This document shows positions 32,622-42,378 of a stretch of 64,000 nt of DNA, piece by piece (within the stretch, counting starts at the first letter, position 1; each line of letters begins with the position of its first letter). Both the position numbers and the translations under genes were made by a program. Under the pieces are notes generated by a model. It made no database searches, was not told where the DNA came from, and saw only the letters and a program-made list of their open reading frames with translations. Origin of the DNA: UBA6183 sp964545895 (GTDB lineage Bacteria > Bacteroidota > Bacteroidia > UKL13-3); NCBI GenBank assembly GCA_964545895.1, contig CAZJHS010000004.1:1-64000 (forward strand), written 5' to 3'.

Positions 32622-34895
32622 ATGGCGTTTCCTCACTATCATCAGTTAGGTTTAAAAGACTGTGGCCCGTCATGTATAAAAATGGTGGCTCAGTATTTTG
32701 GTCGAAGTTATAACATTGATTACCTGCGTGAAAAAAGCCACATCATTAAAACAGGTGTAAGCATGTTGGGTATAAGTGAGGCTGCCGAAGCCATTGGTTT
32801 TAAAACTATAGGTGTAAAAATTGATATAGAGAAATTAAAAGAAGTAGCCCAAAGCCACCCCAGTATTTTACATTGGGATAATAACCATTTTGTGGTGCTG
32901 TATGATTACAAACGCAGGTGGTTTGGTAAAAACAAATTTTACATAGCCGATCCTGCTAAAGAGTTATTGCAGCTTACGGAAAAAGAACTTGCTGAACATT
33001 GGGCAATTGCTTCAAACCAAAATACCGTTCTCGATACGCACTCAGGTGCTACACGAACTGACGACAACATAAATCATCAAACCTCAAACCAACCCCAAGG
33101 TTACGCGTTAGTATTAGAACCTACTCCTGACTTTTTTAGCAGAGAGCAAAACGATGGGGAACAAAAGAAATTAGGCATTAATTATTTGTTGCATTATTTT
33201 AAACCCTACAAAGGTTATTTTGTGCAGTTGGCTATGGGCATGTTGTTAAGTAGTATAATAACTTTAGCTAGCCCCATGCTCACTCAAGCTATGATAGACA
33301 AGGGTGTAAATATGCACAACCAAAGTATGGTTCAATTAGTGCTTATGGCACAATTAGCAGTTTTTGTAGGAGGCATTCTTATACAGTTTATTCAAACCAA
33401 AATACTCATGCACTTGGGTACGCGAATAAATGTGGGCATGGTGTCAGATTTTTTTTATAAGCTGTTTAACTTAAATATTCCTTTTTTCGATAGCCATGTT
33501 ACAGGTGATATCATGCAGCGAATTGGTGATCATAAACGATTAGAGGGGCTACTTACCGTAAGCTCATTAGGTACCATATTTTCCCTGCTTAACATGTCAA
33601 TTTTGGTGGTTATGTTAGGCGGTTATCATCCGGGCATATTACTTATATTTTCTATTGGTGCAGTGTTGGGTTTAGGTTGGACGTATTTGTTTTTAGCATG
33701 GCGAAAAAAGGTAGATTACAAAATGTTTCACTTGGGTAGCAAGGAAAATAGCAAGGTAATAGAGATGTTGGAAGGAATACAGGAAATTAAGATAAACAAT
33801 AGTGCCAAGCAACACCGCTGGCAATGGGAAGAAATACAAGCAAATCTCTACAAACAAAAAATTGTAAACTTAAACGTAGGTCAATTTCAAAGTATTGGTG
33901 GTAGTATGTTGGGGCAAGCCACTAGTATTTTAATTAGTTTTACATCGGCAACCGCAGTTATTAATGGTGATTTAAGTTTGGGTGGCATGTTTGCCATTAA
34001 CATGATTATAGGGCAGTTAAATTCACCAATACAACAACTTTATGGTTTAGTAAATTCGCTGCAACAAGCCAGAATAGGAATGGATAGAATTGGTGATGTG
34101 GTATTGCAAAAAGATGAAACAGATACAACACTTAATTTATTAAATGATATACCGGAACAAGAACCAATTATTATGGAAAATGTGAGTTTTGTGTATGGTA
34201 GCGAGCGTTTATCTCCTATACTTGATGATATAAGTTTTACTATCCCTGCGGGTAAAATAACAGCCATAGTTGGTGCAAGCGGGAGTGGCAAAACCACCTT
34301 GTTAAAATTATTAATGAAGTTTTATGATCCGAAAAAAGGAAATATTTTTTTAGGGTCAACTCATTTTAAAAACCTTCATCATGGCCATTGGCGAGACAAA
34401 TGTGGAGTAGTAATGCAAGATGGCAGATTATTTAATACCACCATTGCAGAAAATATTGCTTCTGGATTACCTGTGGATATGAGTGCTATTATTAAGGCAG
34501 GAAAAATTGCAAATATTGACGATTTTATAAGCACTTTACCCAATGGCTACCTTACCGAAATTGGGAACGATGGCACCCAGGTAAGTATGGGGCAAAGGCA
34601 ACGTATATTGTTAGCACGTGCAGTGTATAAAAATCCAAGCTACTTATTTTTAGATGAAGCCACCAGCAGTTTGGATGCCAACAATGAACGCAAAATTATG
34701 GACAACTTAAATGCTTTTTTTAATGGCAGAACAGTAGTTGTTATTGCCCATAGGTTAAGTACGGTGCAACATGCCGACCAAATTATTGTGATGGAGAATG
34801 GTAAAATTATAGAAACAGGAAACCATCAAACACTAACAGCAGTTAAAGGCAAGTATTATGAGTTGGTAAAAAATCAATTAGAGTTAGGGAGTTAA
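32622..34895 (+). CDS. C39 peptidase-containing ABC exporter (PCAT)
   Basis: 757 aa. The N-terminal C39 peptidase domain (about 1-130) has Cys14 (GLKDCGPSC), His89 (NNHFVVLYD) and Asp110 (IADP). It cleaves after GG leaders. Six membrane helices lie at about 190-480. The ATPase domain has Walker A GASGSGKTT (about 551), signature SMGQRQR (about 655), Walker B LFLDEA (about 675) and the H-loop IAHRLS. It exports peptides while removing leaders. As the only such transporter in the island, it probably serves both lanA and the grasp-with-spasm precursor. It is spaced 3 bp from the regulator and 2 bp from the adaptor gene. Confidence 0.95.
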   Translation: MAFPHYHQLGLKDCGPSCIKMVAQYFGRSYNIDYLREKSHIIKTGVSMLGISEAAEAIGFKTIGVKIDIEKLKEVAQSHPSILHWDNNHFVVLYDYKRRWFGKNKFYIADPAKELLQLTEKELAEHWAIASNQNTVLDTHSGATRTDDNINHQTSNQPQGYALVLEPTPDFFSREQNDGEQKKLGINYLLHYFKPYKGYFVQLAMGMLLSSIITLASPMLTQAMIDKGVNMHNQSMVQLVLMAQLAVFVGGILIQFIQTKILMHLGTRINVGMVSDFFYKLFNLNIPFFDSHVTGDIMQRIGDHKRLEGLLTVSSLGTIFSLLNMSILVVMLGGYHPGILLIFSIGAVLGLGWTYLFLAWRKKVDYKMFHLGSKENSKVIEMLEGIQEIKINNSAKQHRWQWEEIQANLYKQKIVNLNVGQFQSIGGSMLGQATSILISFTSATAVINGDLSLGGMFAINMIIGQLNSPIQQLYGLVNSLQQARIGMDRIGDVVLQKDETDTTLNLLNDIPEQEPIIMENVSFVYGSERLSPILDDISFTIPAGKITAIVGASGSGKTTLLKLLMKFYDPKKGNIFLGSTHFKNLHHGHWRDKCGVVMQDGRLFNTTIAENIASGLPVDMSAIIKAGKIANIDDFISTLPNGYLTEIGNDGTQVSMGQRQRILLARAVYKNPSYLFLDEATSSLDANNERKIMDNLNAFFNGRTVVVIAHRLSTVQHADQIIVMENGKIIETGNHQTLTAVKGKYYELVKNQLELGS

Positions 34896-34897
34896 AA

Positions 34898-36208
34898 ATG
34901 AGTGAAGAGAAACTATATCAACGCAACGAAAATATAAACTATTTACTTAATCGTAGGTTAAGTTTCACGCTACGTTATGGCATGACTTTTCTTTTTATAC
35001 TTGGTCTTATTGTTATTATTACGCTGTACTTCATTAAAGCCCCCGATACCTTGGAAGGTCAATTTAAATTAAGCAGTAGTAATCCACCCAAAGGTTTAGT
35101 AGCTAAAGTAAATGGCCGCATTGTCAAAAAAATAGTTCATGATGAGTCTAATGTAAATAAAGGCGATATCTTGGTTGTATTAGAAAGTGTAGCAGATGAA
35201 AAAGAAGTTGCTTTACTCGAAAATAGTTTAGGCTATGTTCAACAATTGTGTGATAGCAATAAACTGGATAGTCTTAAATATATCGGTACAGCATCATTCC
35301 AAAATTTAGGAGAACTGCAACAAGTTTACGAGCAATTTAAGAAAAGTAATAATGAACTTTATTTAGCGCTGACCAGTGGGCAATATTTGCAAGAAAAAAG
35401 TATCATTAACAAAAGACTATTCAATTTAAAGTTAACACGCCAAAATTTAGAAAACCAAAAGCAAATTTACGAGAGAGAATATGCACTTGCGATTGAAGCA
35501 TGGCAGGCAGACTCTACTCTAAATCAGCAACGCAGTATTACTAAAACAGAATTGCGTAATACAGAATCCGCAAGGTTACAACGGAAGTTGAGCTTAAGTA
35601 ATTTGCAACAAACTTTATTGAATAACGAAACGGCAATAAATGACATTGAGCAACAATTATTAGTTTTAGAGAAAACCATTTTTCAGCAGAAGAATATGTT
35701 CATACAAACATATGCTGTATTGAAATCAGCTATTTCTGATTGGAATTCAAAGTATTTGTTTGTTGCTCCATTTTCTGGTAAAGTTTCACTTCCAAAAAAT
35801 ATTTACGAAGGATTAAATGTTAGGGCAGGCGATCCTGTTTTGTATATCATTCCTGATAGCAGTGATTGGATTTGTGAGGTGCTTCTTACACAGCAAAACT
35901 TTGGTAAGATAAATGTTGGTCAGCAAGCTATTCTTAAATTTGATGGTTATAATTTTGAGGAGTTCGGTGTCATTAAAGGTTTGGTTAAATCAGTTTCAAA
36001 TGTTCCTCAGGAAGTTCAGGCAAAGGAAGGAATTCAAAACCTATTTTTAGTCCAAGTATCAATAAATAAAAATCTATCTACCACCTATCATAAAAAAATA
36101 ATTCCCAAATATGGATTAAGCGGAGTCGCAACTATTGCATTAGACGATAAGAGTGTATTGGAAAAGTTGTTTGTAGATAAACTAAAGTGGCTGTTTGTAA
36201 ATCAATAA
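34898..36208 (+). CDS. HlyD-family periplasmic adaptor
   Basis: 436 aa. One membrane segment lies near the N-terminus (LRYGMTFLFILGLIVIITLY). A lipoyl-like half (PPKGLVAKVNGRIVKKIVHD), a long coiled-coil hairpin (about residues 100-280, Gln/Asn/Leu-rich) and the second lipoyl half and beta-barrel (APFSGKVSLPKNIYEGLNVRAGDPV) follow in the usual order. It bridges the C39 ABC transporter to a TolC channel across the periplasm. The TolC partner is encoded at the distal end of the minus-strand operon rather than beside it. Confidence 0.92.
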   Translation: MSEEKLYQRNENINYLLNRRLSFTLRYGMTFLFILGLIVIITLYFIKAPDTLEGQFKLSSSNPPKGLVAKVNGRIVKKIVHDESNVNKGDILVVLESVADEKEVALLENSLGYVQQLCDSNKLDSLKYIGTASFQNLGELQQVYEQFKKSNNELYLALTSGQYLQEKSIINKRLFNLKLTRQNLENQKQIYEREYALAIEAWQADSTLNQQRSITKTELRNTESARLQRKLSLSNLQQTLLNNETAINDIEQQLLVLEKTIFQQKNMFIQTYAVLKSAISDWNSKYLFVAPFSGKVSLPKNIYEGLNVRAGDPVLYIIPDSSDWICEVLLTQQNFGKINVGQQAILKFDGYNFEEFGVIKGLVKSVSNVPQEVQAKEGIQNLFLVQVSINKNLSTTYHKKIIPKYGLSGVATIALDDKSVLEKLFVDKLKWLFVNQ

Positions 36209-36657
36209 AATACGTTAGATAAAATCTTCATTTAACCTAAAGAAAAGAACCGTGTGTGTGTACACAAGAATTCTCATTTAACCAAAATTACGGGAATATG
36301 TGCATAATCAAACCTGTTTAAATTATGCCATGTGAAACGAAAAATAAGCATAGCAGAACCATTCACTTTGCTAACCTTTCAGTTCAACAAAGCCCAAAGT
36401 TTTGCTATAAGTACCTCAAACTTTTAAATCTACTATGCTCAAATATTTTCACGACTTCTTAAAAAAAATCGCTGCGGTAATTTATCTTGATTTTTGATGT
36501 TGTTTAGCGATATACTTTAGCATTTGTGACTATTATTCATCAACCACAAATAATAAAAACTTATTACCAAAATAACTGCCAAGTAGCAATTGCTTTAAAC
36601 TTTGGAATTATTATTGAATATTGCAATACAATTAACAAGAACTAAACACATAAAATT
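36209..36657. other. Intergenic spacer between export operon and thioredoxin gene
   Basis: 449 bp of AT-rich DNA. It must hold the end of the export transcript and the trxA promoter. I found no strong hairpin, repeat or gene-like frame; a short alternating CGTGTGTGTGTAC tract near 36250 is the only local oddity. Confidence 0.5.
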
Positions 36658-36975
36658 ATGGCATTAGAAATAACAGACAGCAACTTTGAAGAGTTAGTAT
36701 TAAAAAGCGACAAACCTGTATTGGTTGATTTTTGGGCAGAATGGTGTGGACCATGCCGCATGGTAGGACCAGTTGTGGAAGAAATAGCTAAAGAATACGA
36801 AGGCAAAGCTGTAGTTGGTAAACTTAATGTTGACCACAACCCTAAGGTAGCAACCGATTTTGGTATTATGAGTATACCTGCTTTATTGTTCTTTAAAAAC
36901 GGACAAGTAGTAGATAAACAAGTAGGTGCAGTGCCTAAGCACGTTTTGGTTAACAAGTTAGAAAGCCAAATGTAA
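36658..36975 (+). CDS. trxA: Thioredoxin
   Basis: 105 aa with the active-site motif WCGPC (Cys30, Cys33) in FWAEWCGPCRMVGP and the cis-Pro loop SIPALLFFKNGQ. These are standard features and length for cytoplasmic thioredoxin 1, a general protein-disulfide reductant. It is a single-gene unit with its own terminator and sits just outside the RiPP island. A specific link to reducing lanthipeptide Cys is possible but not supported by the sequence. Confidence 0.96.
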   Translation: MALEITDSNFEELVLKSDKPVLVDFWAEWCGPCRMVGPVVEEIAKEYEGKAVVGKLNVDHNPKVATDFGIMSIPALLFFKNGQVVDKQVGAVPKHVLVNKLESQM

Positions 36976-36998
36976 TAGCTACTTTTTACGTAACAAAA

Positions 36999-37027
36999 AA
37001 TCCGCTGAGCAAATTGCTAAGCGGATT
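36999..37027. terminator. Terminator after thioredoxin (bidirectional)
   Basis: AATCCGCT (36999-37006) pairs with AGCGGATT (37020-37027). An inner AGCAA/TTGCT extends the stem, and A- and T-runs flank it. It also suits the convergent oxidase gene. Confidence 0.92.
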
Positions 37028-37053
37028 TTTTTATGCCATATGCTGTCTGTTAG

Positions 37054-38451
37054 CTAAAAAATCTTTCCCGGATTTAAAATATACTTAGGATCGAAGGCGG
37101 TTTTAATATTGCGCATTAATGCAAGCTGAAAATCGGGCATAACCACTTGCATGTAGGGCTTTTGCACCAACCCAATTCCGTGCTCGCCACTTATTGTTCC
37201 GCCAAGTTGTTTGCACAACTCAAATATTTTAACAATGGCTTTGGTTATTTCATGCTCCCAAAAATCATCCGACAAATCGTCACGTAAAATATTAACATGT
37301 AAGTTTCCGTCACCTGCATGTCCGTAACAAACAGTTCTAAAACCAAACTGCTCCCCTATTGCTTTTACACCTCTATACAAAGCAGGTAACTCGGCACGCG
37401 GCACCACAGTGTCTTCTTCTTTATAGGTATTGTTAAACTTGGTGGCTTCACCTATGCTTCTACGCAATTTCCAAAAGTATTCTTTCTCATCAGCTGTTTG
37501 TGCAAACAAAACCTCGCCACTTTGGTGCGCGTACAATACATCACTTATTCGCTCACACTCCAACATCATTTGATCTAAATCGTTCCCATCAACTTCAATC
37601 AACAAATAAGCTTCCACACTATCATCAAACGTAAAATTTATATTAAGCATTTGTGCAGAAAGCTTAAAGCCATTAGGCTCCACAAACTCGCAAGCACTAG
37701 GATTACATCCTGCTAAAAAAATGCCGTTTACTGCCTCGCAAGCTTTTTCGGGCGATGAAAAAGGAGCTAACATTAATAGCGTTTGTTGTGGATGGGGTAT
37801 TAGTTTTAATACCATTTTAGTAACCACCCCTAAAGTACCTTCGCTGCCAATAAATAAGTGTGTTAAATTATATCCTGTTGAATATTTAAGCGTATTGGCT
37901 CCTGTCCACATAATTTCTCCAGTTGGCAAAACCACTTCTAAATTCAGCACATAATCGCGGGTAGTGCCATACTTTAATGCACGCGGACCACCACTTGCAT
38001 GAGCAATATTTCCACCTAAAAAACAACTGCCTTTACTTGCTGGGTCGGGCGGATAAAACAATCCTTTTTCTTTAACGGCTTGTTGCAAAGTTTCATTAAT
38101 TACACCTGGCTCCACAGTAACCTGAAAATTGCGTTCATCAATAGCAATAATTTGATTAAACCTTTCCATGGCCAAAACAACTCCACCATAAATAGGCAAT
38201 GCAGCACCACTTAGGCCAGTACCTGCGCCACGTGGAGTTACTGGAATATTGTACTCGTTACAAAGTTTTAAAATAGCCGAAACTTCGGCTGCTGTTTTGG
38301 GCTTTACAACAACCTCTGGCATGTAGGTTAAATCCTCTGTATGATCCTGTGCATACAATGCCTTATCCTCATGAGTAATTATGACAAACGGTTGGCCAAC
38401 TATTTGCTGAAAGCTTTTTATTTGCGTTTCGGTTACTTTGTTATATTGCAT
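37054..38451 (-). CDS. FAD-linked oxidase, GlcD/D-lactate dehydrogenase family
   Basis: 465 aa. The PCMH-type FAD-binding domain has TPRGAGTGLSGAALP and GGNIAHASGGPRALKYG. The C-terminal FAD-linked oxidase domain has GHAGDGNLHVNI and ISGEHGIGLVQK, both near-invariant in GlcD and D-lactate dehydrogenases. It is expected to oxidise a 2-hydroxy acid (glycolate or D-lactate) to the 2-oxo acid. GlcE/GlcF partners are not adjacent, so a single-subunit D-lactate or hydroxyglutarate type enzyme is equally possible. It converges with trxA and is divergent from the peptidase gene. Confidence 0.9.
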   Translation of the reverse strand: MQYNKVTETQIKSFQQIVGQPFVIITHEDKALYAQDHTEDLTYMPEVVVKPKTAAEVSAILKLCNEYNIPVTPRGAGTGLSGAALPIYGGVVLAMERFNQIIAIDERNFQVTVEPGVINETLQQAVKEKGLFYPPDPASKGSCFLGGNIAHASGGPRALKYGTTRDYVLNLEVVLPTGEIMWTGANTLKYSTGYNLTHLFIGSEGTLGVVTKMVLKLIPHPQQTLLMLAPFSSPEKACEAVNGIFLAGCNPSACEFVEPNGFKLSAQMLNINFTFDDSVEAYLLIEVDGNDLDQMMLECERISDVLYAHQSGEVLFAQTADEKEYFWKLRRSIGEATKFNNTYKEEDTVVPRAELPALYRGVKAIGEQFGFRTVCYGHAGDGNLHVNILRDDLSDDFWEHEITKAIVKIFELCKQLGGTISGEHGIGLVQKPYMQVVMPDFQLALMRNIKTAFDPKYILNPGKIF

Positions 38452-38554
38452 GATTCAAACTTAAATGCAAACACGCAAACACCCAAAGAAATTTATGGAC
38501 AACTAAACTCCCATAAAACTAAAAGTGATGGATTTAAAAGACTTATTAATGGAT

Positions 38555-40699
38555 ATGAAAAATAAAATTATACTAACACTATGCCTATGTACCGCAGTGT
38601 TTTTTACCAACGCACAAGAAATTACCTTAGAAGATATTTGGACTAAAGGAACATTCTCTGCTAAAGGAGTGGCTGGTTTTAACTCTATGAATGATGGCAG
38701 GTATTACACTGCACAAGATAACAACGAAAACATTATTAAGTATCAATTTAACGATGGTAAAGCTGTTGATACATTGGTACGCAAACAAGATTTAGGTATT
38801 GCCGGTTACAGCTACACTTTTAGTACAAACGAGCAAAAAATATTGTTGCAAACAAACTTTAAGCAAATTTATCGCCACTCGTTTTCGGCCAATATTTATG
38901 TATACAATGTACAAACCAAAAGCATTACACAACCCATTACAGATGCGGTAATGTTGGCTGAGTTTTCGCCCGATGGAAGCAAATTGGCTTATGTAAAAAA
39001 CAACAATCTTTTTGTGTACGATTTGGTGGCTCAAAAAGAAATACAATTAACCACTGATGGAAAAACTAATGCAATTATAAATGGTGCTACCGATTGGGTT
39101 TACGAAGAAGAATTTGCATTAAGTAAAGGTTTTTATTGGAATACCAACAGCACCCAATTGGCATATTACAGGTTTGATGAAAGTGCCGTGCGCGAGTTTA
39201 ATATGCCCATGTACGGAAAACTTTATCCTGAGGATTATAAATTTAAATACCCTAAAGCAGGCGAGGCAAACTCTATTATTGAAATTTACACCTACAACGT
39301 ATCAACCCAACAAAAGCAAAAGCTTGATATTGGAAAAGAAACTGATATTTATATTCCGCGTATTACCTGGACCCAAAATCCTAACACCCTTTGCATACAA
39401 CGCATGAATAGGCTTCAAAACAAATTGGAACTGTTAATGGCAAATACGCAAAATGGTACAAGCCAAATAATTTACACCGAAGAAAACAAATCATATATTG
39501 ATGTGCCTGAGGTAACGTTTTTAGTCGATGGAAAATCGTTTATTATAAACAGCGAAAAAAGCGGCTGGAACCACTTATACCAATACAACACTGCGGGTAA
39601 ACTTATTAAACAAATTACACAAGGCAATTGGGATGTAGATCAATTTTATGGCATCAACCCTAAAACAAAAAAACTATACGTAAGCACTTCTGAAATTAAC
39701 TCTACCGAAAGATACGTTTATGAAATTGGTTTAGATGGTAAAGGCAAAAAACAATTAACCACGCGCAAAGGCTGGAACTCGGCCACCTTTAATGCCGATT
39801 ACACGTATTTTATGTTAAGCAACTCAAGCATAAATACACCAAGCTACTTTGCGTTATGCAATGCTACAGGTAAAGAAGTTCGCGTGTTGGAAGACAACCA
39901 AGCCTTAAAGGTAAAAATGGACCAGTTTCCGTTAGCAACAGCCGAAATGGTAAATTACACCAATGCTTATGGCGAACAATTAAATGCATTTATTATTAAA
40001 CCCAAACAATTTGATGCTACCAAAAAACATCCTGTGTTAATGTACGTTTATGGCGGACCAGGCCATCAGTTGGCAGTAAACCGTTGGATGGGTAGCAATT
40101 ATTTTTGGTATCAAATGTTAGCCGCAAAAGGCTACATTGTGGTTTGCGTTGATGGCCGAGGCACTGGCTTTAAAGGCGAAGCATTTAAAAAAGTTACCTA
40201 TTTACAATTAGGTAAATATGAAATTGAAGACCAAATTTTTGTGGCTAAACAATTAGGCAAATTACCTTATGTAGATGCACAACGTATTGGTATTTGGGGC
40301 TGGAGCTTTGGTGGATATATGTCGAGTTTAGGTATAAGCAAAGGAGCAGATGTATTTAAAACAGCTATTGCAGTTGCACCAGTAACCAACTGGAGATACT
40401 ACGATAACATTTACACCGAGCGTTTTATGCGCACACCTAAAGAAAACGGAACTGGTTATGATGATAACTCGCCAATAAATCATGTAGAAAAAATAAAAGG
40501 CAACTACTTAATAATACATGGAACTGCTGATGACAATGTGCATTTTCAAAATGCAGTAGAAATGGTAAACACCATGATAAACAAGGGCGTTAAGTTTGAT
40601 AGTGAATACTATCCAAACAAAAACCATGGTATTGGTGGAGCTAAAACACGCTTACATTTATACGAGCGCATGACTCGCTACATTTTAGAAAAACTATAA
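38555..40699 (+). CDS. Dipeptidyl peptidase IV family (S9B) serine peptidase
   Basis: About 714 aa from the ATG at 38555, which gives the signal peptide MKNKIILTLCLCTAVFFTNAQ. In-frame starts at 38525, 38528 and 38549 would put charged residues in front. The N-terminal beta-propeller domain has the Glu pair DWVYEEEFA that binds the substrate amino terminus. The C-terminal alpha/beta hydrolase has Ser in GWSFGGYMS, Asp in HGTADDNVHF and His in NKNHGIGG. It removes Xaa-Pro dipeptides in the periplasm. Its stop overlaps the start of a 36-codon membrane peptide gene. Confidence 0.94.
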   Translation: MKNKIILTLCLCTAVFFTNAQEITLEDIWTKGTFSAKGVAGFNSMNDGRYYTAQDNNENIIKYQFNDGKAVDTLVRKQDLGIAGYSYTFSTNEQKILLQTNFKQIYRHSFSANIYVYNVQTKSITQPITDAVMLAEFSPDGSKLAYVKNNNLFVYDLVAQKEIQLTTDGKTNAIINGATDWVYEEEFALSKGFYWNTNSTQLAYYRFDESAVREFNMPMYGKLYPEDYKFKYPKAGEANSIIEIYTYNVSTQQKQKLDIGKETDIYIPRITWTQNPNTLCIQRMNRLQNKLELLMANTQNGTSQIIYTEENKSYIDVPEVTFLVDGKSFIINSEKSGWNHLYQYNTAGKLIKQITQGNWDVDQFYGINPKTKKLYVSTSEINSTERYVYEIGLDGKGKKQLTTRKGWNSATFNADYTYFMLSNSSINTPSYFALCNATGKEVRVLEDNQALKVKMDQFPLATAEMVNYTNAYGEQLNAFIIKPKQFDATKKHPVLMYVYGGPGHQLAVNRWMGSNYFWYQMLAAKGYIVVCVDGRGTGFKGEAFKKVTYLQLGKYEIEDQIFVAKQLGKLPYVDAQRIGIWGWSFGGYMSSLGISKGADVFKTAIAVAPVTNWRYYDNIYTERFMRTPKENGTGYDDNSPINHVEKIKGNYLIIHGTADDNVHFQNAVEMVNTMINKGVKFDSEYYPNKNHGIGGAKTRLHLYERMTRYILEKL

Positions 40700-40809
40700 T
40701 GCCTAAGTGGTTAAAACCTTTCATCGATTTGCTTTTTGTGGTTGGAATTTTATTTGTAACCATAATTGCACTATACTTTTTAATGCTTGGATTAACCTTG
40801 CTTAATTGA
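40699..40809 (+). CDS. 36-aa single-span membrane microprotein
   Basis: An ATG at 40699 overlaps the DPP-IV stop (TAATG). It opens a 36-codon frame beginning MPKWLKPFIDLLFVV and continuing hydrophobic to the TGA at 40807-40809. The composition (basic N-terminus, one about 25-residue hydrophobic helix) is that of a small inner-membrane protein. The one-base stop/start overlap suggests translational coupling with the peptidase. I do not recognise the family. It could be chance, but the hydrophobic pattern and coupling favour a real gene. Confidence 0.55.
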   Translation: MPKWLKPFIDLLFVVGILFVTIIALYFLMLGLTLLN

Positions 40810-40861
40810 GTTTGCATAAATCAACCATAATTTTATATTGCATCTTTATAATACTTAAAAA

Positions 40862-42241
40862 ATGAGTCAATCAAATACAGGACATCCAAAAGGTTTATAC
40901 CTTTTATTCGCCACCGAAATGTGGGAACGTTTCAGCTACTATGGTATGCGTGGCTTACTTACACTTTACCTTACAAAAGCTACCATTGAAGGTGGTTTAG
41001 GTTTTGATGATGCTAACGCAGGTTTGTTGTACGGTATCTATACCGGTTTAGTTTACCTAACTCCAATTTTTGGTGGCTGGTTAGCCGATAATTACATTGG
41101 CCAACGTAAATCTATTACCATAGGTGGTATTATGATGGCCTTAGGTCAATTCAGTTTGTTCTTTTCATCGGCTACTGCATTAATGCCGTTTTATCTTGGT
41201 TTGATATTGCTTATTGTAGGTAATGGATTTTTTAAACCAAATATTTCAACCATCGTAGGGCAACTTTACCCAGCAGGCGATAATCGTAAAGATTCGGCAT
41301 TTACCATTTTTTATATGGGAATTAACTTAGGTGCATTTTTGGCACCATTAGTTTGCGGATTTTTAGCAGAAGACATGTTTGCTGTTAAAGATGCAGCAGG
41401 CACAGTTACCTCATACGGATTTAACTATGGCTTTTTAGCTGCAGGCGTAGGTATGGTTTTAGGCCAATTGATGTTTAACATGCTTGGTCAAAAATACTTA
41501 GGCGATTTAGGTAAAGAGCCGGGTGCTAAACTTTTAAAAGCTAAAGCAGCAGCCGAAGGCACTGTTGAACAACCATTAACCAAAGAAGAAAAAGATAGAT
41601 TACGTGTAATTGTAATTATGATGTTGTTTAACATTTTCTTCTGGGCTGGTTTTGAGCAAGCAGGTAGTTCTATATCATTATACACCGATCGTTTTATTGA
41701 TAGAAGCATTGGCGATTGGACTGTACCAACATCATGGTTCCAATCTGTTAACCCATTATTTATTGTACTATTAGGACCAATATTTACTATACTTTGGACA
41801 TGGTTAGGCAAACGTGGTAAAGAGCCTAGCACCATTATTAAAATGGCTTTAGGTATGGTATTACTTGGCGTAGGTTTCTTTTTAATGATTGGTGCAGCAT
41901 TAGAGCGCGGTGGCGATTCGGCTGACACAGCAATAAAAGCAAACTTAATGTGGTTAATTGGTACTTACTTAATACATACCATGGGCGAGCTTTGTTTATC
42001 ACCAGTAGGTTTATCAATGGTTACCAAATTAGCTCCTATTCGCTTGGGTTCATTAATGATGGGCGTTTGGTTCTTAAGTAGTTTTATTGCAAACTTCTTA
42101 TCGGGCTATTTGGTTCAATACTTTGCTTCAATGGGTGCATTAACAATTTTTGCAATCATATCAGCAGTAGTAATAACACTTGGTTTAGTGGTATTAATTA
42201 TATCAAACCAATTAAAGAAAATGATGCATGGAGCTGTTTAG
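40862..42241 (+). CDS. POT/PTR2 family proton-coupled peptide transporter
   Basis: 459 aa with about 12 membrane segments. The family marker ExxERFxYYG appears as EMWERFSYYG near residue 20. The second signature is FYMGINLGAFLAPLVCG. It imports di- and tripeptides using the proton gradient. Downstream of DPP-IV, which releases dipeptides in the periplasm, it makes functional sense, though they are 160 bp apart. A cytoplasmic loop rich in Lys and Glu is seen around residues 220-250. A strong terminator follows directly. Confidence 0.94.
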   Translation: MSQSNTGHPKGLYLLFATEMWERFSYYGMRGLLTLYLTKATIEGGLGFDDANAGLLYGIYTGLVYLTPIFGGWLADNYIGQRKSITIGGIMMALGQFSLFFSSATALMPFYLGLILLIVGNGFFKPNISTIVGQLYPAGDNRKDSAFTIFYMGINLGAFLAPLVCGFLAEDMFAVKDAAGTVTSYGFNYGFLAAGVGMVLGQLMFNMLGQKYLGDLGKEPGAKLLKAKAAAEGTVEQPLTKEEKDRLRVIVIMMLFNIFFWAGFEQAGSSISLYTDRFIDRSIGDWTVPTSWFQSVNPLFIVLLGPIFTILWTWLGKRGKEPSTIIKMALGMVLLGVGFFLMIGAALERGGDSADTAIKANLMWLIGTYLIHTMGELCLSPVGLSMVTKLAPIRLGSLMMGVWFLSSFIANFLSGYLVQYFASMGALTIFAIISAVVITLGLVVLIISNQLKKMMHGAV

Positions 42242-42266
42242 CTAACACCATTTTTACTATAAAAAA

Positions 42267-42294
42267 GGCCGCCCCGAAGCATTTCGGGGCGGCC
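42267..42294. terminator. Strong terminator after the POT transporter
   Basis: GGCCGCCCCGAA (42267-42278), loop GCAT, TTCGGGGCGGCC (42283-42294): a 12-bp perfect GC-rich stem between A- and T-runs. Confidence 0.96.
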
Positions 42295-42378
42295 TTTTTA
42301 TTTAATTCAATATTTACTGCCAACTTACAATCAATCGTATTAAATGAGGTTACCTTTGTAAGGTAAAACCATACACAT

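Noticed and set aside
20271..36208. Island as a mobile element
   Set aside because: No integrase, transposase, tRNA or flanking direct repeats found; the GCGGTT repeats are internal to the island.
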